In this document: piece by piece, positions 9,221 through 17,463 of the stretch
How positions within the stretch are numbered: the first letter of the stretch is position 1
How the letters are laid out: each line of letters starts with the position of its first letter
Source: Clostridia bacterium
GTDB taxonomy: Bacteria; Bacillota; Peptococcia; DRI-13; UBA5745
Length of the DNA: 64,000 nucleotides
NCBI GenBank assembly: GCA_018436095.1
Contig: JAHDMJ010000006.1
Location: 1 to 64,000, forward strand
Direction of reading: 5' to 3'
Translations under genes and position numbers: made by a program
Notes under the pieces: model-generated
Seen by the model: only the letters and a program-made list of their open reading frames with translations
Database searches by the model: none
Told to the model about the DNA's origin: nothing

Positions 9221-9568
9221 GCGAGAGGCTGTAGGGATGCCGCCGGGCTGGACGGCAGAGCAGGCAGTCAACAGGTTTCGTCCGCAGGCTGGTTCGGCTC
9301 TGGCCCTGCGGCGGCGGAAAAATGTGCAGAAATTGCGGCTGTAGGTAGGTTAGCAGCTTCGCTTGAGCAAAAATTGCGTTTGCAGGTAAAATGCAAGGCC
9401 AATAACTACATACAATCGAAAAATTTGCACCGATTTGGCCTGAAATCGGCTTAGCTGTTGCTGCAATTCACCCACAAGCGAAAAAACTGCACAGGCGGCG
9501 GTAAGAATCTGCATACAAACGAAAAAATGGAACAGAATCGCTAAGGTTCATTGGACTGATTAAAAGAG
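9221..9568. repeat. Gene-free stretch with degenerate dispersed repeats
   Basis: No gene is visible here. Degenerate copies of the dispersed repeat lie near 9321-9345, 9361-9386 and 9408-9440, with the TGCA-A-run core and varied flanks, and a further A-rich fragment near 9511-9533. The open frame at 9150-9344 is a shadow of the CLC gene end. Confidence 0.5.
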
Positions 9569-9608
9569 AAATCCCGAAGGCTGCATAAATGCAGGACCTC
9601 CGGGATTT
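9569..9608 (-). terminator. Terminator at the end of the V4R/GGDEF/EAL/GMP-synthetase operon
   Basis: AAATCCCG at 9569-9576 pairs with CGGGATTT at 9601-9608, and the inner arms CTGCAT/ATGCAG extend the stem to a two-base loop. On the minus strand it is followed by TCTCTTTT. It lies 30 bp after the stop of the 48-aa gene. Confidence 0.8.
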
Positions 9609-9638
9609 GCTGTTTTTACTTTTAATTATATCGCCTTT

Positions 9639-9785
9639 TTACAGCCTGAGCTTTATTTCTTTTGAAACCTTTTTTATTTGCTTAATAAATGCATCCTCGG
9701 GTCGTTTTCGTAAAACTTCCTCATCACTTGTTGCTGCCCAACGATATATTTGCTCTGCCATAACCGCGTTTAAATAAAACTGCAT
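9639..9785 (-). CDS. Small 48-residue protein of unknown function
   Basis: An open frame of 48 codons begins with ATG at 9785, 8 nt after AGGAG, directly behind the stop of the GMP-synthetase-like gene, and ends at TAA 9641-9639 just before a strong terminator. The product starts MQFYLNAVMAEQIYRW and ends in a basic, probably helical tail (KQIKKVSKEIKLRL); it has no signal peptide or transmembrane segment. The good ribosome-binding site and position inside the operon argue that it is translated. I do not recognise a family. It could be a small partner or modulator of a neighbouring enzyme, which is inference only. Confidence 0.6.
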   Translation of the reverse strand: MQFYLNAVMAEQIYRWAATSDEEVLRKRPEDAFIKQIKKVSKEIKLRL

Positions 9786-9798
9786 TAATATTACTCCT

Positions 9799-11139
9799 CT
9801 ATTCCCACTCAATGGTTGCCGGCGGCTTCGGCGAAATGTCGTAGAGCACCCGGTTGACCCCGGGCACCTCCGCCAAAATCCGGTTGGTGATCTTTTGCAG
9901 CAGGGCCCAGTCGATTTGGGGCACCTCCGCCGTCATAGCGTCTACCGTATTGACCGCTCTCAAAATAACGGGATATTCAAAGGTGCGGTAACCGTCTTTC
10001 ATGCCTACGGATTTGAAATCGGGCACCACCGTAAAGTATTGCCAGATCTGGCGGTCCAGGCCGGCGGCGGCAAATTCTTCCCGCAAAATGGCGTCGGCCT
10101 CCCGCAGGGAATGGAGCCGATGGGCGGTGATAGCCCCCAGGCAGCGCACGCCTAAGCCGGGACCGGGGAAGGGCTGGCGGAAAACCATGGTTTCCGGCAA
10201 GCCGAGTTCCAGACCGCAGGCCCGGACTTCGTCTTTAAATAAGAATTTAATGGGCTCCACCAATTGGAATTTCATATCTTCCGGCAGGCCGCCCACATTA
10301 TGATGGCTTTTGACGACTTTCGCGGTCTTGGTGCCGCTTTCGGCAATGTCGGGGTAAATGGTACCCTGAGCCAGAAAGTCCATCTTGCCCAGTTTGACGG
10401 CTTCTTCTTCAAAAAGCCGGATGAATTCGCTGCCGATGATTTTGCGCTTTTCTTCGGGATCGGCCACGCCGGCCAGCTTGCCCAGGAAGCGCTCAGAAGC
10501 ATCCACATAAACGAGATTGGCCCCCAATTGCTGGCGGAAAACCTCTACCACTTGCTCGCTTTCGCCTTTACGCATCAGGCCGTGGTTGACATGGACGCAA
10601 TGAAGCTGTTTGCCGATGGCTTTAATCAGCAAAGCGGCCACCACCGAAGAGTCCACGCCGCCGGAAAGAGCCAGCAGAACCTGCTTGTCCCCTACTTGCT
10701 GACGAATCAGGGCAACCTGGTCGGCAATGAAGTTGGACATGTTCCAATTGGCCTCGGCTTTGCAATCCTCAAAGATGAAAGGAGAGAGCAGAGCGGCCAG
10801 ATCCTTGTCGTCAGCCGGCAGGGAATCGGCCTGGCGGCAGAGGGGAGAAGGGGCAGCGGAGTCGGAAATGGAGCCGGTACAGGGATAGTCCACCAGGAAA
10901 AGGGGAATGCCCAAGGTGAACAGCCAAGGCTCCACGGCGATGGGCTGGCCGTCCACTACGTTGTTTTTGCCGCCGTTGATAATAATACCCCGGAGGTTTG
11001 TCATGGCTTCTATTGACCGGCGGGAAATATCATGGGGATAAATTTCACTGTATACGCCCAAGGTACGGATAGAGCGGGCAAGACGGACATTTTCTTCGCT
11101 GCCTAAGTCCAGGATCAGGATCAAGTCTTGTTTCATCAT
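9799..11139 (-). CDS. guaA: GMP synthetase with vestigial glutamine amidotransferase domain
   Basis: A 446-residue GuaA relative. Residues 7-85 align with the start of the class I glutaminase domain, but the GICYG nucleophile region reads FLVDYPC, with Asp84 at the Cys position. About 100 residues carrying the catalytic His and Glu are missing, replaced by a short unrelated linker (about 88-115). The ATP-pyrophosphatase domain is intact, with SGGVDSS at 159-165 and the GTIYPD and SHHNVGGLP motifs, and the XMP-binding/dimerisation domain ends in KPPATIEWE. It should aminate XMP using free ammonia, or ammonia from a separate glutaminase as in archaeal GuaAa/GuaAb. A full-length GuaA is encoded at 33.4-35.0 kb, so this is a second, specialised copy. 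AAGGAG precedes its ATG. It lies 24 bp after a phosphodiesterase gene in a c-di-GMP operon. Confidence 0.88.
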   Translation of the reverse strand: MMKQDLILILDLGSEENVRLARSIRTLGVYSEIYPHDISRRSIEAMTNLRGIIINGGKNNVVDGQPIAVEPWLFTLGIPLFLVDYPCTGSISDSAAPSPLCRQADSLPADDKDLAALLSPFIFEDCKAEANWNMSNFIADQVALIRQQVGDKQVLLALSGGVDSSVVAALLIKAIGKQLHCVHVNHGLMRKGESEQVVEVFRQQLGANLVYVDASERFLGKLAGVADPEEKRKIIGSEFIRLFEEEAVKLGKMDFLAQGTIYPDIAESGTKTAKVVKSHHNVGGLPEDMKFQLVEPIKFLFKDEVRACGLELGLPETMVFRQPFPGPGLGVRCLGAITAHRLHSLREADAILREEFAAAGLDRQIWQYFTVVPDFKSVGMKDGYRTFEYPVILRAVNTVDAMTAEVPQIDWALLQKITNRILAEVPGVNRVLYDISPKPPATIEWE

Positions 11140-11162
11140 CAGGAAAGCTCCTTTTCGTCAGG

Positions 11163-13334
11163 TTATGCTTTATTATACATGGCTCGGCGTTTTTTTTCAA
11201 TTCCGGGCTCCTGGTCATTTACGGCTGCATCCACCATGCCATGCTGTCTCACATATTCAAGAAATTGATGGTTAACCAGGGAGCGGCTGAAATGGAAGCC
11301 TTGGAAATACCGGCAACCAAGGCTATTTAGCACTTGAAGCTGTTCTTGCGTCTCTACGCCTTCAGCCACAGCCTTAACCTTCAATTGGTCACAGAGAGAC
11401 AGGATGGAGCTTACGATCTGCCGGCTCTGCCGGTCATCGACAACCCCGCAAACAAGGGAGGCGTCGATCTTTACAACATTGACGTAATAATCGCGAATAT
11501 AAAGCAGGGAACTGTGGCCCATACCAAAATCATCGATGGAGATATTTACGCCCAAGTCCTTGATTTCCTCTAATCTGCTGCGGGAGGAGCCGCCGGAATC
11601 AATGGTTGTATTTTCGGTAAGCTCCAACTCCATATATCTAGGCTCAATGCCTGTCTGGTCAATGTAGGAATAGATTGCCTGTACAAGGGAAGCGTCTTTT
11701 TTTAGCTGCCGGGGACTAAGATTCACCGAAAGCGATAGGTTGCTTAAGCCCTGTTCATGCCAGTATTTTAAAGCGTTGAATGCTTGAGCCATAATCCAGC
11801 GTCCAAGATCATTGGTCAGATCGGCCTCGTCACATATACCCAAAATGATCAAAGGCGACACATCCCCATAAACAGGGTGAGTCCATCGCAGCAACGCTTC
11901 GGCCCCCATGACCCGGCCGCAGCTATCCACTTTAGGCTGATATTCCAAGTGAAGGGGGACACAATTCTTGGCCAATCCCTCTTTGATCTCAGCCATCAAA
12001 GCCCGGGCAAGAAAACCGGTATCATCCTGACGGCTCAGAATACTCTTTTCCTGTTGCTCCTCTACGTACTTAATCTGTTTTCCTAAGCTTTTGAACACAG
12101 AAATACGGATGTTTTGCTGGTGGCTTTGCTGTAAACGAATGAAAGGAATATAGATCAACATGGCCAATGCCAGATTAACAGCCTGCAAAATAATGCCGGC
12201 AACGGAACCGGTACTGAGGTAAGCCGACATAAAAATAGGAGTTGTCCATTGAACTGCCTGCATTGGCGCCGGTACCCAACCTAGGCTCAGGGATACCCAA
12301 GAGGTGAAGCTCAGGACAACAGGAGAAAGTACAAAGGGGATAAATAAATAGGGATTGAATATGATGGGCAGTCCGAAAACCAGGATTTCATTGATGTTAA
12401 ATATGCAGGGCAGGATTGAGGCTTTGGCCAATCTGCTTTCGTTGTTGTTTCTTCCGACTAATAATAATGCGATCAACAGGCCCAAGGTGGCGCCGCAGCC
12501 TCCAAGATAAACATAGGTGTCAAAGAATTCTTTGGTGATGATGCCTGCATTTGCAGATGAGGCTGCAACCGGCGTTGCGCCGGACATTGCATCCATGACC
12601 ACATTACCGCCGTGAATACCTAAAAACCATAGGATGTGGGTGATAAGGATAATGCCCAATGCAGAAAAGTAGTTTTGCCCATTCCATAATTTACTGAGTA
12701 CTTTTACAAGCATGGATTCGCCGCCGCCGGCTAATCCTATGGCTTTTATCAGCACCCCCCCTGCGGCGAAAATCGTAACCGTAAGAAGGGCCGGTACAAC
12801 CGCCCGAAAGGAAGCCAGGGTCAGCAGGCTTCCATTATAGTTATGCAGGTCTGTATGCCAAAAATAGTCCCGCCATTTGTAAAAAAAGCAAAAAAGATTG
12901 CAGGCCAATCCTGAAATGATTAAGGCTCCAAACATGCCGGTAGAGCCGGCCTCCGACGCACCGATAATCCCATCCGGATTATTGGTGAAAGCGATATAAG
13001 AAGCAAATGCCGTAATAATGATAATAACGGGATTGATCTCACCGGATTTGACAAAGGGTTTTTCCTGTGAAAAAGCATAGCATACGGTGATCAGCGTCGT
13101 AAGGGCCATGATCTGAAGGGTGCCTTTATGGATTGCCAGACCGATATCCCGCCACCTTTCACCAAAGATGGCCTGTATAATATTCTGATAAGCCGGGACA
13201 GGCAAATTGAGCAATGCCAGGACTATCGATCCGATGAGGATCAGAGGCGTCAAGTACAGCAAGCCTCTGCGCAGGGCGCCCACCAATTGCCGGTTTGCCA
13301 GTTTCAATACAAAGGCTTCAAAATTGTCCATCAT
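11163..13334 (-). CDS. PTS EIIC (lactose/cellobiose type) fused to EAL c-di-GMP phosphodiesterase
   Basis: A 723-residue fusion. Residues 1 to about 425 form a sugar phosphotransferase EIIC domain with about ten membrane helices; the HGGNVV and NINEILVFGLPI segments are typical of the cellobiose/lactose class. Residues about 475-715 form a cytoplasmic EAL domain. All catalytic positions I can check are present: EALLR, N in SVNLSPRQL, E in ELTEN, DD in SIDDFGMGHSS, KID, and the final AEGVET and Q-GCRYFQGF. It should hydrolyse c-di-GMP to pGpG. No EIIA or EIIB gene lies nearby, so the EIIC part may act as a membrane sensor of a sugar or of PTS state rather than as a transporter. That is inference. 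It is co-transcribed with the GGDEF gene upstream (63 bp gap). Confidence 0.9.
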   Translation of the reverse strand: MMDNFEAFVLKLANRQLVGALRRGLLYLTPLILIGSIVLALLNLPVPAYQNIIQAIFGERWRDIGLAIHKGTLQIMALTTLITVCYAFSQEKPFVKSGEINPVIIIITAFASYIAFTNNPDGIIGASEAGSTGMFGALIISGLACNLFCFFYKWRDYFWHTDLHNYNGSLLTLASFRAVVPALLTVTIFAAGGVLIKAIGLAGGGESMLVKVLSKLWNGQNYFSALGIILITHILWFLGIHGGNVVMDAMSGATPVAASSANAGIITKEFFDTYVYLGGCGATLGLLIALLLVGRNNNESRLAKASILPCIFNINEILVFGLPIIFNPYLFIPFVLSPVVLSFTSWVSLSLGWVPAPMQAVQWTTPIFMSAYLSTGSVAGIILQAVNLALAMLIYIPFIRLQQSHQQNIRISVFKSLGKQIKYVEEQQEKSILSRQDDTGFLARALMAEIKEGLAKNCVPLHLEYQPKVDSCGRVMGAEALLRWTHPVYGDVSPLIILGICDEADLTNDLGRWIMAQAFNALKYWHEQGLSNLSLSVNLSPRQLKKDASLVQAIYSYIDQTGIEPRYMELELTENTTIDSGGSSRSRLEEIKDLGVNISIDDFGMGHSSLLYIRDYYVNVVKIDASLVCGVVDDRQSRQIVSSILSLCDQLKVKAVAEGVETQEQLQVLNSLGCRYFQGFHFSRSLVNHQFLEYVRQHGMVDAAVNDQEPGIEKKRRAMYNKA

Positions 13335-13397
13335 TTTTTCATATTCTCCCTTTCAAGCAAGGGTAAGGAAGCGAGGAAGCGTCAGAATCCGGTTTGC

Positions 13398-14720
13398 TTA
13401 TGGGGTTTTTGCTGATTTTTCATATCGGGGATTCTTATAAATATAGAGTATCTTGTGAAGTTGCTGCTGTTCCTTGTTTTTTTTTAGCTTGCATTGGTAC
13501 ATCTTTTTATCTGCCAATTTCAGCAGACCGGGAACCGTATAAGCGGTACCGGAACAATTTGAGAATGATGCAATGCCGTAGCTGAAAGATAGTGCGTAAG
13601 GCTTGGGATTTTGCTCGTTTATTTTTTTTAATTTTTCGTACATTCTCAGGATGATTTTTTTCGCTTCTTCCTCTTCACATTTCTCGAAGATAATTAAAAA
13701 TTCATCGCCGCCATACCGGCAAACGATATCTGTGCCGCGTACAGAGGTGAGAAGTATTTTCGCAATACTCTGTATTGCATAATCGCCTTCACTGTGACCA
13801 TAGGCGTCATTAATGGTTTTTAGGTAATCAATATCGATAAAAGATATACAGTGGGAGCAGGCCGGGGCAGGCTGCAAAAGAGTTGATTCCAGCCGGGCCA
13901 ATCCTTCCTTTCGGTTGTAGGTTCCTGTCATTGCGTCCATTGTTGCCGAGAGTTTTAGCTGATGTTCTTTTAGCTTCCATTCGGTTATGTCTTCGACGGT
14001 GTTAAAGAAAAATGCTTGTCCGTTAGGAAGTTTAAACCTGTCGGAAGTAATTCGATACCATAATTTACTTTTGTCCTCATAAATCTCCCGGCAAGCGGGA
14101 AAGACTGTCTCTTCCCGGTTTAACTTTGCGATGAGCTTCAATGCATTATTTTGCGTATGCTCCGGATTGATTTTTTCCAACGGGCCTAATTTTTCCTTTG
14201 CGGAGCGGTTAGCATATACCAAGCATCCGGCGTCGTCCACCTCCAACACCATTATATGCAGAAGATTGAGGGTTTGAAGAATCTGATGATGGCGCCAACT
14301 ATTCACCGATGCCGAAGTCTTCGCCGCTGCCTGGGTGGAGGCTGCCGCTACCTGATCTACAATACCGTTAAAGGCCTCAAAAAGCTCTCCCGTATTTTCT
14401 AGTTTATTGACGATAAATCCCGAGTGAAGCTGCCGGAAACTCCAGGCCAGATACCTCAACTGGGAGTGAAGTTCTTTCAAGGGGCCGGCCAAATAGTTGT
14501 GGCGGCAGGGCAGCGGGCCGTCCAGCTTGCCTTCGGCAAGATCCGTTGCCAGACGGCTCATCTCGTTGAAGTTTTGCGTCAACTGATTTATCTGTCCGGC
14601 CAGCTTCTGCAATTGGGGCGCAGAGGTTTGCAGCTTGAATCCTTCAAATTGCTTGCCGGATAACAATATTGCCAGGGCTTCTTCCATAGCGGCAATTGCT
14701 TTTTTGCTTTCATCATCCAC
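13398..14720 (-). CDS. PAS-GGDEF diguanylate cyclase
   Basis: A 440-residue soluble protein beginning with GTG after GGGGGGTG. The N-terminal 130 residues are helical and HAMP-like without a membrane segment. A PAS domain spans about 150-255, and a GGDEF domain about 270-415. The active site reads RYGGDEFLIIF and is intact. An RxxD product-inhibition site (RGTD) lies five residues upstream of GGDEF, so feedback by c-di-GMP is expected. It should condense two GTP to c-di-GMP. The next genes degrade c-di-GMP and make GMP. The C-terminal 25 residues are basic and probably disordered. Confidence 0.92.
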   Translation of the reverse strand: MDDESKKAIAAMEEALAILLSGKQFEGFKLQTSAPQLQKLAGQINQLTQNFNEMSRLATDLAEGKLDGPLPCRHNYLAGPLKELHSQLRYLAWSFRQLHSGFIVNKLENTGELFEAFNGIVDQVAAASTQAAAKTSASVNSWRHHQILQTLNLLHIMVLEVDDAGCLVYANRSAKEKLGPLEKINPEHTQNNALKLIAKLNREETVFPACREIYEDKSKLWYRITSDRFKLPNGQAFFFNTVEDITEWKLKEHQLKLSATMDAMTGTYNRKEGLARLESTLLQPAPACSHCISFIDIDYLKTINDAYGHSEGDYAIQSIAKILLTSVRGTDIVCRYGGDEFLIIFEKCEEEEAKKIILRMYEKLKKINEQNPKPYALSFSYGIASFSNCSGTAYTVPGLLKLADKKMYQCKLKKNKEQQQLHKILYIYKNPRYEKSAKTP

Positions 14721-14760
14721 TTTTTATCACCCCCCTTCATCGACATCCAGAATTCCTATG

Positions 14761-15282
14761 CTATTTTAAAACGGCGGTAAACCGGCAGGTTCTGTCGCCG
14801 GTTGCCCAGCAGTCGATCTCCCGGACCGTAAATGAGCGCCCGCTATATGCTTCCAGAATGCCGGCGATAAATCCCTCGTCATAGTCACACACGGTTTCAT
14901 TGGTGATAGGCAGGCCCGAGCAATCCAAATCCTCTGAAACCGTCAAGGTAAAAGAAAGGGAATTCAAATCGGCATTTTCAATTCGCAGAATGCCGATTTT
15001 GAGTTCCCGAAGCTTATTGGTCAAATTGGCAATGAAAAAATCAAAGTCGCCGGAGAGGTCTAAAAGATTTTTGGCAAGCTGTGTGCCTGCCAGATATCCG
15101 GCGGCTCGATACAGATTGCTGGCTGTTTCGGCATCGTATTCCCGGGAAAGGATATCCTTGAGGGTGTATTGGAACAAACGGTAAACTAATACCGGCATAT
15201 CCGGACCAAGGCTTTTTCTGCCTTCACCGATATCCCCAAGGCCTGACCAGGTGAACTTGGATGGGCTGTTTTCGTATTGCAT
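14761..15282 (-). CDS. V4R-domain sensor protein
   Basis: A 173-residue soluble protein. The ATG at 15282 lies 8 nt after AAGGAGG; an upstream ATG extending the frame to 15348 lacks such a site. The C-terminal half shows the V4R (4-vinyl reductase) pattern: CDYDEGF, then EIDCWATGDRTCRF, with three cysteines that may bind a metal or ligand. V4R domains are ligand-binding modules found in bacteriochlorophyll enzymes, phenol-type regulators and signalling proteins. As first gene of the operon, 40 bp before the GGDEF gene, it is a good candidate for the sensory input, binding a small hydrophobic molecule. The ligand is unknown. Confidence 0.8.
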   Translation of the reverse strand: MQYENSPSKFTWSGLGDIGEGRKSLGPDMPVLVYRLFQYTLKDILSREYDAETASNLYRAAGYLAGTQLAKNLLDLSGDFDFFIANLTNKLRELKIGILRIENADLNSLSFTLTVSEDLDCSGLPITNETVCDYDEGFIAGILEAYSGRSFTVREIDCWATGDRTCRFTAVLK

Positions 15283-15481
15283 ACAGATTTCCTCCTTGTC
15301 ATATAAAAAATGGGCGCGGTACCCTGCGAGTAATGCAGATTTGCTCATATAGCTATAAGAATAAAGCAGCTATTGAATACTTTGGTTTTTCATGTGCTTA
15401 ATTCGCCTTTTTTTGCGCCCAATTGATAATGTTAGGAGGCTTATCCGGCTAAAAGAGTTGGTAACAGTATAAGCAAACAGT

Positions 15482-15520
15482 TTCGGCCCCTGATTAGTAA
15501 AAAACTAACCAGAGGCCGAA
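15482..15520 (-). terminator. Hairpin after apbE (possible terminator)
   Basis: Arms 15482-15498 and 15504-15520 (TTCGGCC...GGCCGAA with the AAAAA loop) form a 17-bp stem with two mismatches, 50 bp after the apbE stop. There is no clear T-run directly after it on the minus strand, so termination may be partial. Confidence 0.45.
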
Positions 15521-15570
15521 GCCGGGAGCTTGGCGGGAAGCAGCGAAGTCCCTATTTGTTCCGTACCAAT

Positions 15571-16542
15571 TTATTTTTTGGGTGTGAAATCTACATTGGC
15601 GGAATGGAGGATTTTATGGTCCTCCGTGACGGCCACATAGCCGATAAATTCGCCGGATTCCCCGGCCAATTCCTCCACCAGCTTAGCGCCGCATTCCGGG
15701 CCCAGCATGAAAAAGGCGGTGGAAAGGAAATCCGTATAGGCCCCATTTGAGGATAGGATGGATACGCTTTGGAGGGTGAGAGGCCTGGGCTGGCCGGTAA
15801 AAGGGTCCAGCAGGTGGTGATAAATGCGGCCGTCTTTGCGGAAGGAATGCTCATACCAGGAGGAAGTGGCAACACCCATATCCCGCAGGCTGACGGTACC
15901 TATGTAAGTATTCCTATCCGCCGGATCGATGAGGGCAATGCGCCAGGGATGCTCTGTCCCCCCGGCAGCTTCACCGTCCCGCCGGCCGCCGATGAGGTAG
16001 AGATTGCCTCCAAAGTCCAGCACGGCGTTTTGAATCCCTTCCTGCCGCAGCAGGCCGGCAACCAACCCCAAGGCATAGCCTTTGCCGGAAGCCCCCGGAT
16101 CAATGACGATACCGGGTACATCCAGGCGTACCAGCAAACGGTCGGCATCCAGATGAATATGCCGATAGCCCACAGCGTTCCGGACCTTGGCGATTTCCTC
16201 CTCCGCGGGTACCCGGGGATCATCGGCAAGGAAATCCCACAGCCGCATCAACGGGCCTACCGTTGGGTCGAAGGCGCCTTTGGTACGGCGGCAGAACATA
16301 AGGTTCAAAGCCAAAAAATCCGCTAACATAGGAGATAGGGGATAATCTTTACCCGGGACATATCCGGCGCATAGGCGGGATAACTCCGACGCCGGATCAT
16401 ACATGCTCAGGGTGGTTTCTACCTTCAGAGCCAGCTTTTGGCTCCGATCCAAAAGGGAATCAACCTTTTCCTGGCTTTGAGCCTCCAGTTTGATCCGGCA
16501 CAAGGTATCATAGGCCAGAAAGGTGCGCTGGCCTCCGGTCAC
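15571..16542 (-). CDS. apbE: ApbE, FAD:protein FMN transferase
   Basis: ApbE attaches FMN covalently to a Thr or Ser in FMN-binding domains, using FAD. The protein is 323 residues if it starts at the GTG at 16542, which overlaps the upstream stop as GTGA and suggests translational coupling; the longer frame to 16608 would overlap the previous gene by 70 bp. Visible ApbE landmarks are the TEHPWRIALIDP and GVATSSWYEHSF segments, GGNLYLIGG, the FDPTVGPL motif, and HLLDPFTGQP with the metal-binding Asp. No signal peptide or lipobox is seen, so it probably acts in the cytosol. It closes the operon with three FMN-binding proteins, its likely targets. Confidence 0.9.
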   Translation of the reverse strand: MTGGQRTFLAYDTLCRIKLEAQSQEKVDSLLDRSQKLALKVETTLSMYDPASELSRLCAGYVPGKDYPLSPMLADFLALNLMFCRRTKGAFDPTVGPLMRLWDFLADDPRVPAEEEIAKVRNAVGYRHIHLDADRLLVRLDVPGIVIDPGASGKGYALGLVAGLLRQEGIQNAVLDFGGNLYLIGGRRDGEAAGGTEHPWRIALIDPADRNTYIGTVSLRDMGVATSSWYEHSFRKDGRIYHHLLDPFTGQPRPLTLQSVSILSSNGAYTDFLSTAFFMLGPECGAKLVEELAGESGEFIGYVAVTEDHKILHSANVDFTPKK

Positions 16543-17426
16543 GCTAAGCGCACATCCTTTACGGCTTCTGCATGAATGCGCGCCGCCAGGCTCAGATAAC
16601 GGTCCCATTCAGCGGAATGCTTGCGTTTTTCCGTATCTGCCGTCCAGGGTAACCCGGAAACGTCGGTGAGATTCTGAGTGAGCAGTACCCGCTGCTCCAG
16701 GAGATCAAATAGGGAATTAAAGCCGTCGGGATAGTCCGATTCGTAGGAAACACTGTCGTACTTGCTCATGCGGTAGTATTTTTTCAGCCGTTCATCGGCG
16801 ATCTCTTCAGGGGTATCCGCAAGGATCTCATTGTAGAAGCAACGCAGAATACGGCCGTTTTCCACAACTACCTGCAGCCAGGCCGTGATGCCATCCCCGT
16901 ATCTTTCGGAAAGGCCATAGTAATATTTGCTATTGGGTTTATCCAGCAGCGCGTCGATCTTGGCAGCCAAGGGCAGCAGGGAACGCTTGACGCTGTTGGA
17001 AGCGCCGGTGGCCATATCAAAATCTCCGGTCAGCCGGTTTTCCCGCAGCATTTGTCCCTCCACAGTGGTAAAGCCGTTATTCAGCACATGAAGGGTTTGG
17101 GCGGTGCGCTCCTTAGTAGCCTGGAAGAAGCAGTATTCGCTGCGCCGCTTGGACGTATTCTGATACATCCGGGCATAGTAGGCCGGGGAGGTGTATTCGT
17201 TGAATTCCACATGGACCAGCCGTCCCTCCGCACGCACCACTTCCAGAATACCGTGATAACCCGGGTCCGTGGCAAAATGGGGGGCAAAGAAATTTTCTTC
17301 ACGGAAATAGTCGCCTTTAATCAGGCCGGCAGGGGGCTGCACAGTCCAAGAGAGCTTTTCCAGCACATCCACGGTACGCTCTACGCCTTCCAAAGGCTTT
17401 TTGCCAGTCCAAGTCTTGTTTTCCAT
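16539..17426 (-). CDS. Two-domain FMN-binding protein, paralogue 3
   Basis: A 295-residue protein starting at ATG 17426 after AAAGGAGG. The N-terminal half has the FMN_bind layout: HGILEVVRAEGRLVHVEFNE, then a helical stretch, then D-M-A-T-G-A-S-N-S, matching the ApbE flavinylation signature D-x-x-[ST]-G-A-[TS]-x-[ST]. The C-terminal half repeats the layout (AWLQVVVENGRILRCFYNE) but ends in D-V-S-G-L-P, with Pro where the acceptor residue would be. Only the first site thus looks competent. There is no signal peptide, lipobox or membrane segment. It is the last of three paralogues before apbE. The redox partner is unknown. Confidence 0.75.
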   Translation of the reverse strand: MENKTWTGKKPLEGVERTVDVLEKLSWTVQPPAGLIKGDYFREENFFAPHFATDPGYHGILEVVRAEGRLVHVEFNEYTSPAYYARMYQNTSKRRSEYCFFQATKERTAQTLHVLNNGFTTVEGQMLRENRLTGDFDMATGASNSVKRSLLPLAAKIDALLDKPNSKYYYGLSERYGDGITAWLQVVVENGRILRCFYNEILADTPEEIADERLKKYYRMSKYDSVSYESDYPDGFNSLFDLLEQRVLLTQNLTDVSGLPWTADTEKRKHSAEWDRYLSLAARIHAEAVKDVRLA

Positions 17427-17463
17427 GAGTTCCTCCTTTTGGCAGATTGAGTCCGTAGGATTT

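Noticed and set aside
9589-9777. 62-residue hydrophobic frame on the plus strand
   Set aside because: It is antisense to the 48-aa gene, which has the better ribosome site and operon position.
16543-16608. Longer ApbE start
   Set aside because: It would overlap the preceding gene by 70 bp in another frame; the GTGA overlap at 16542 gives a normal-length ApbE.
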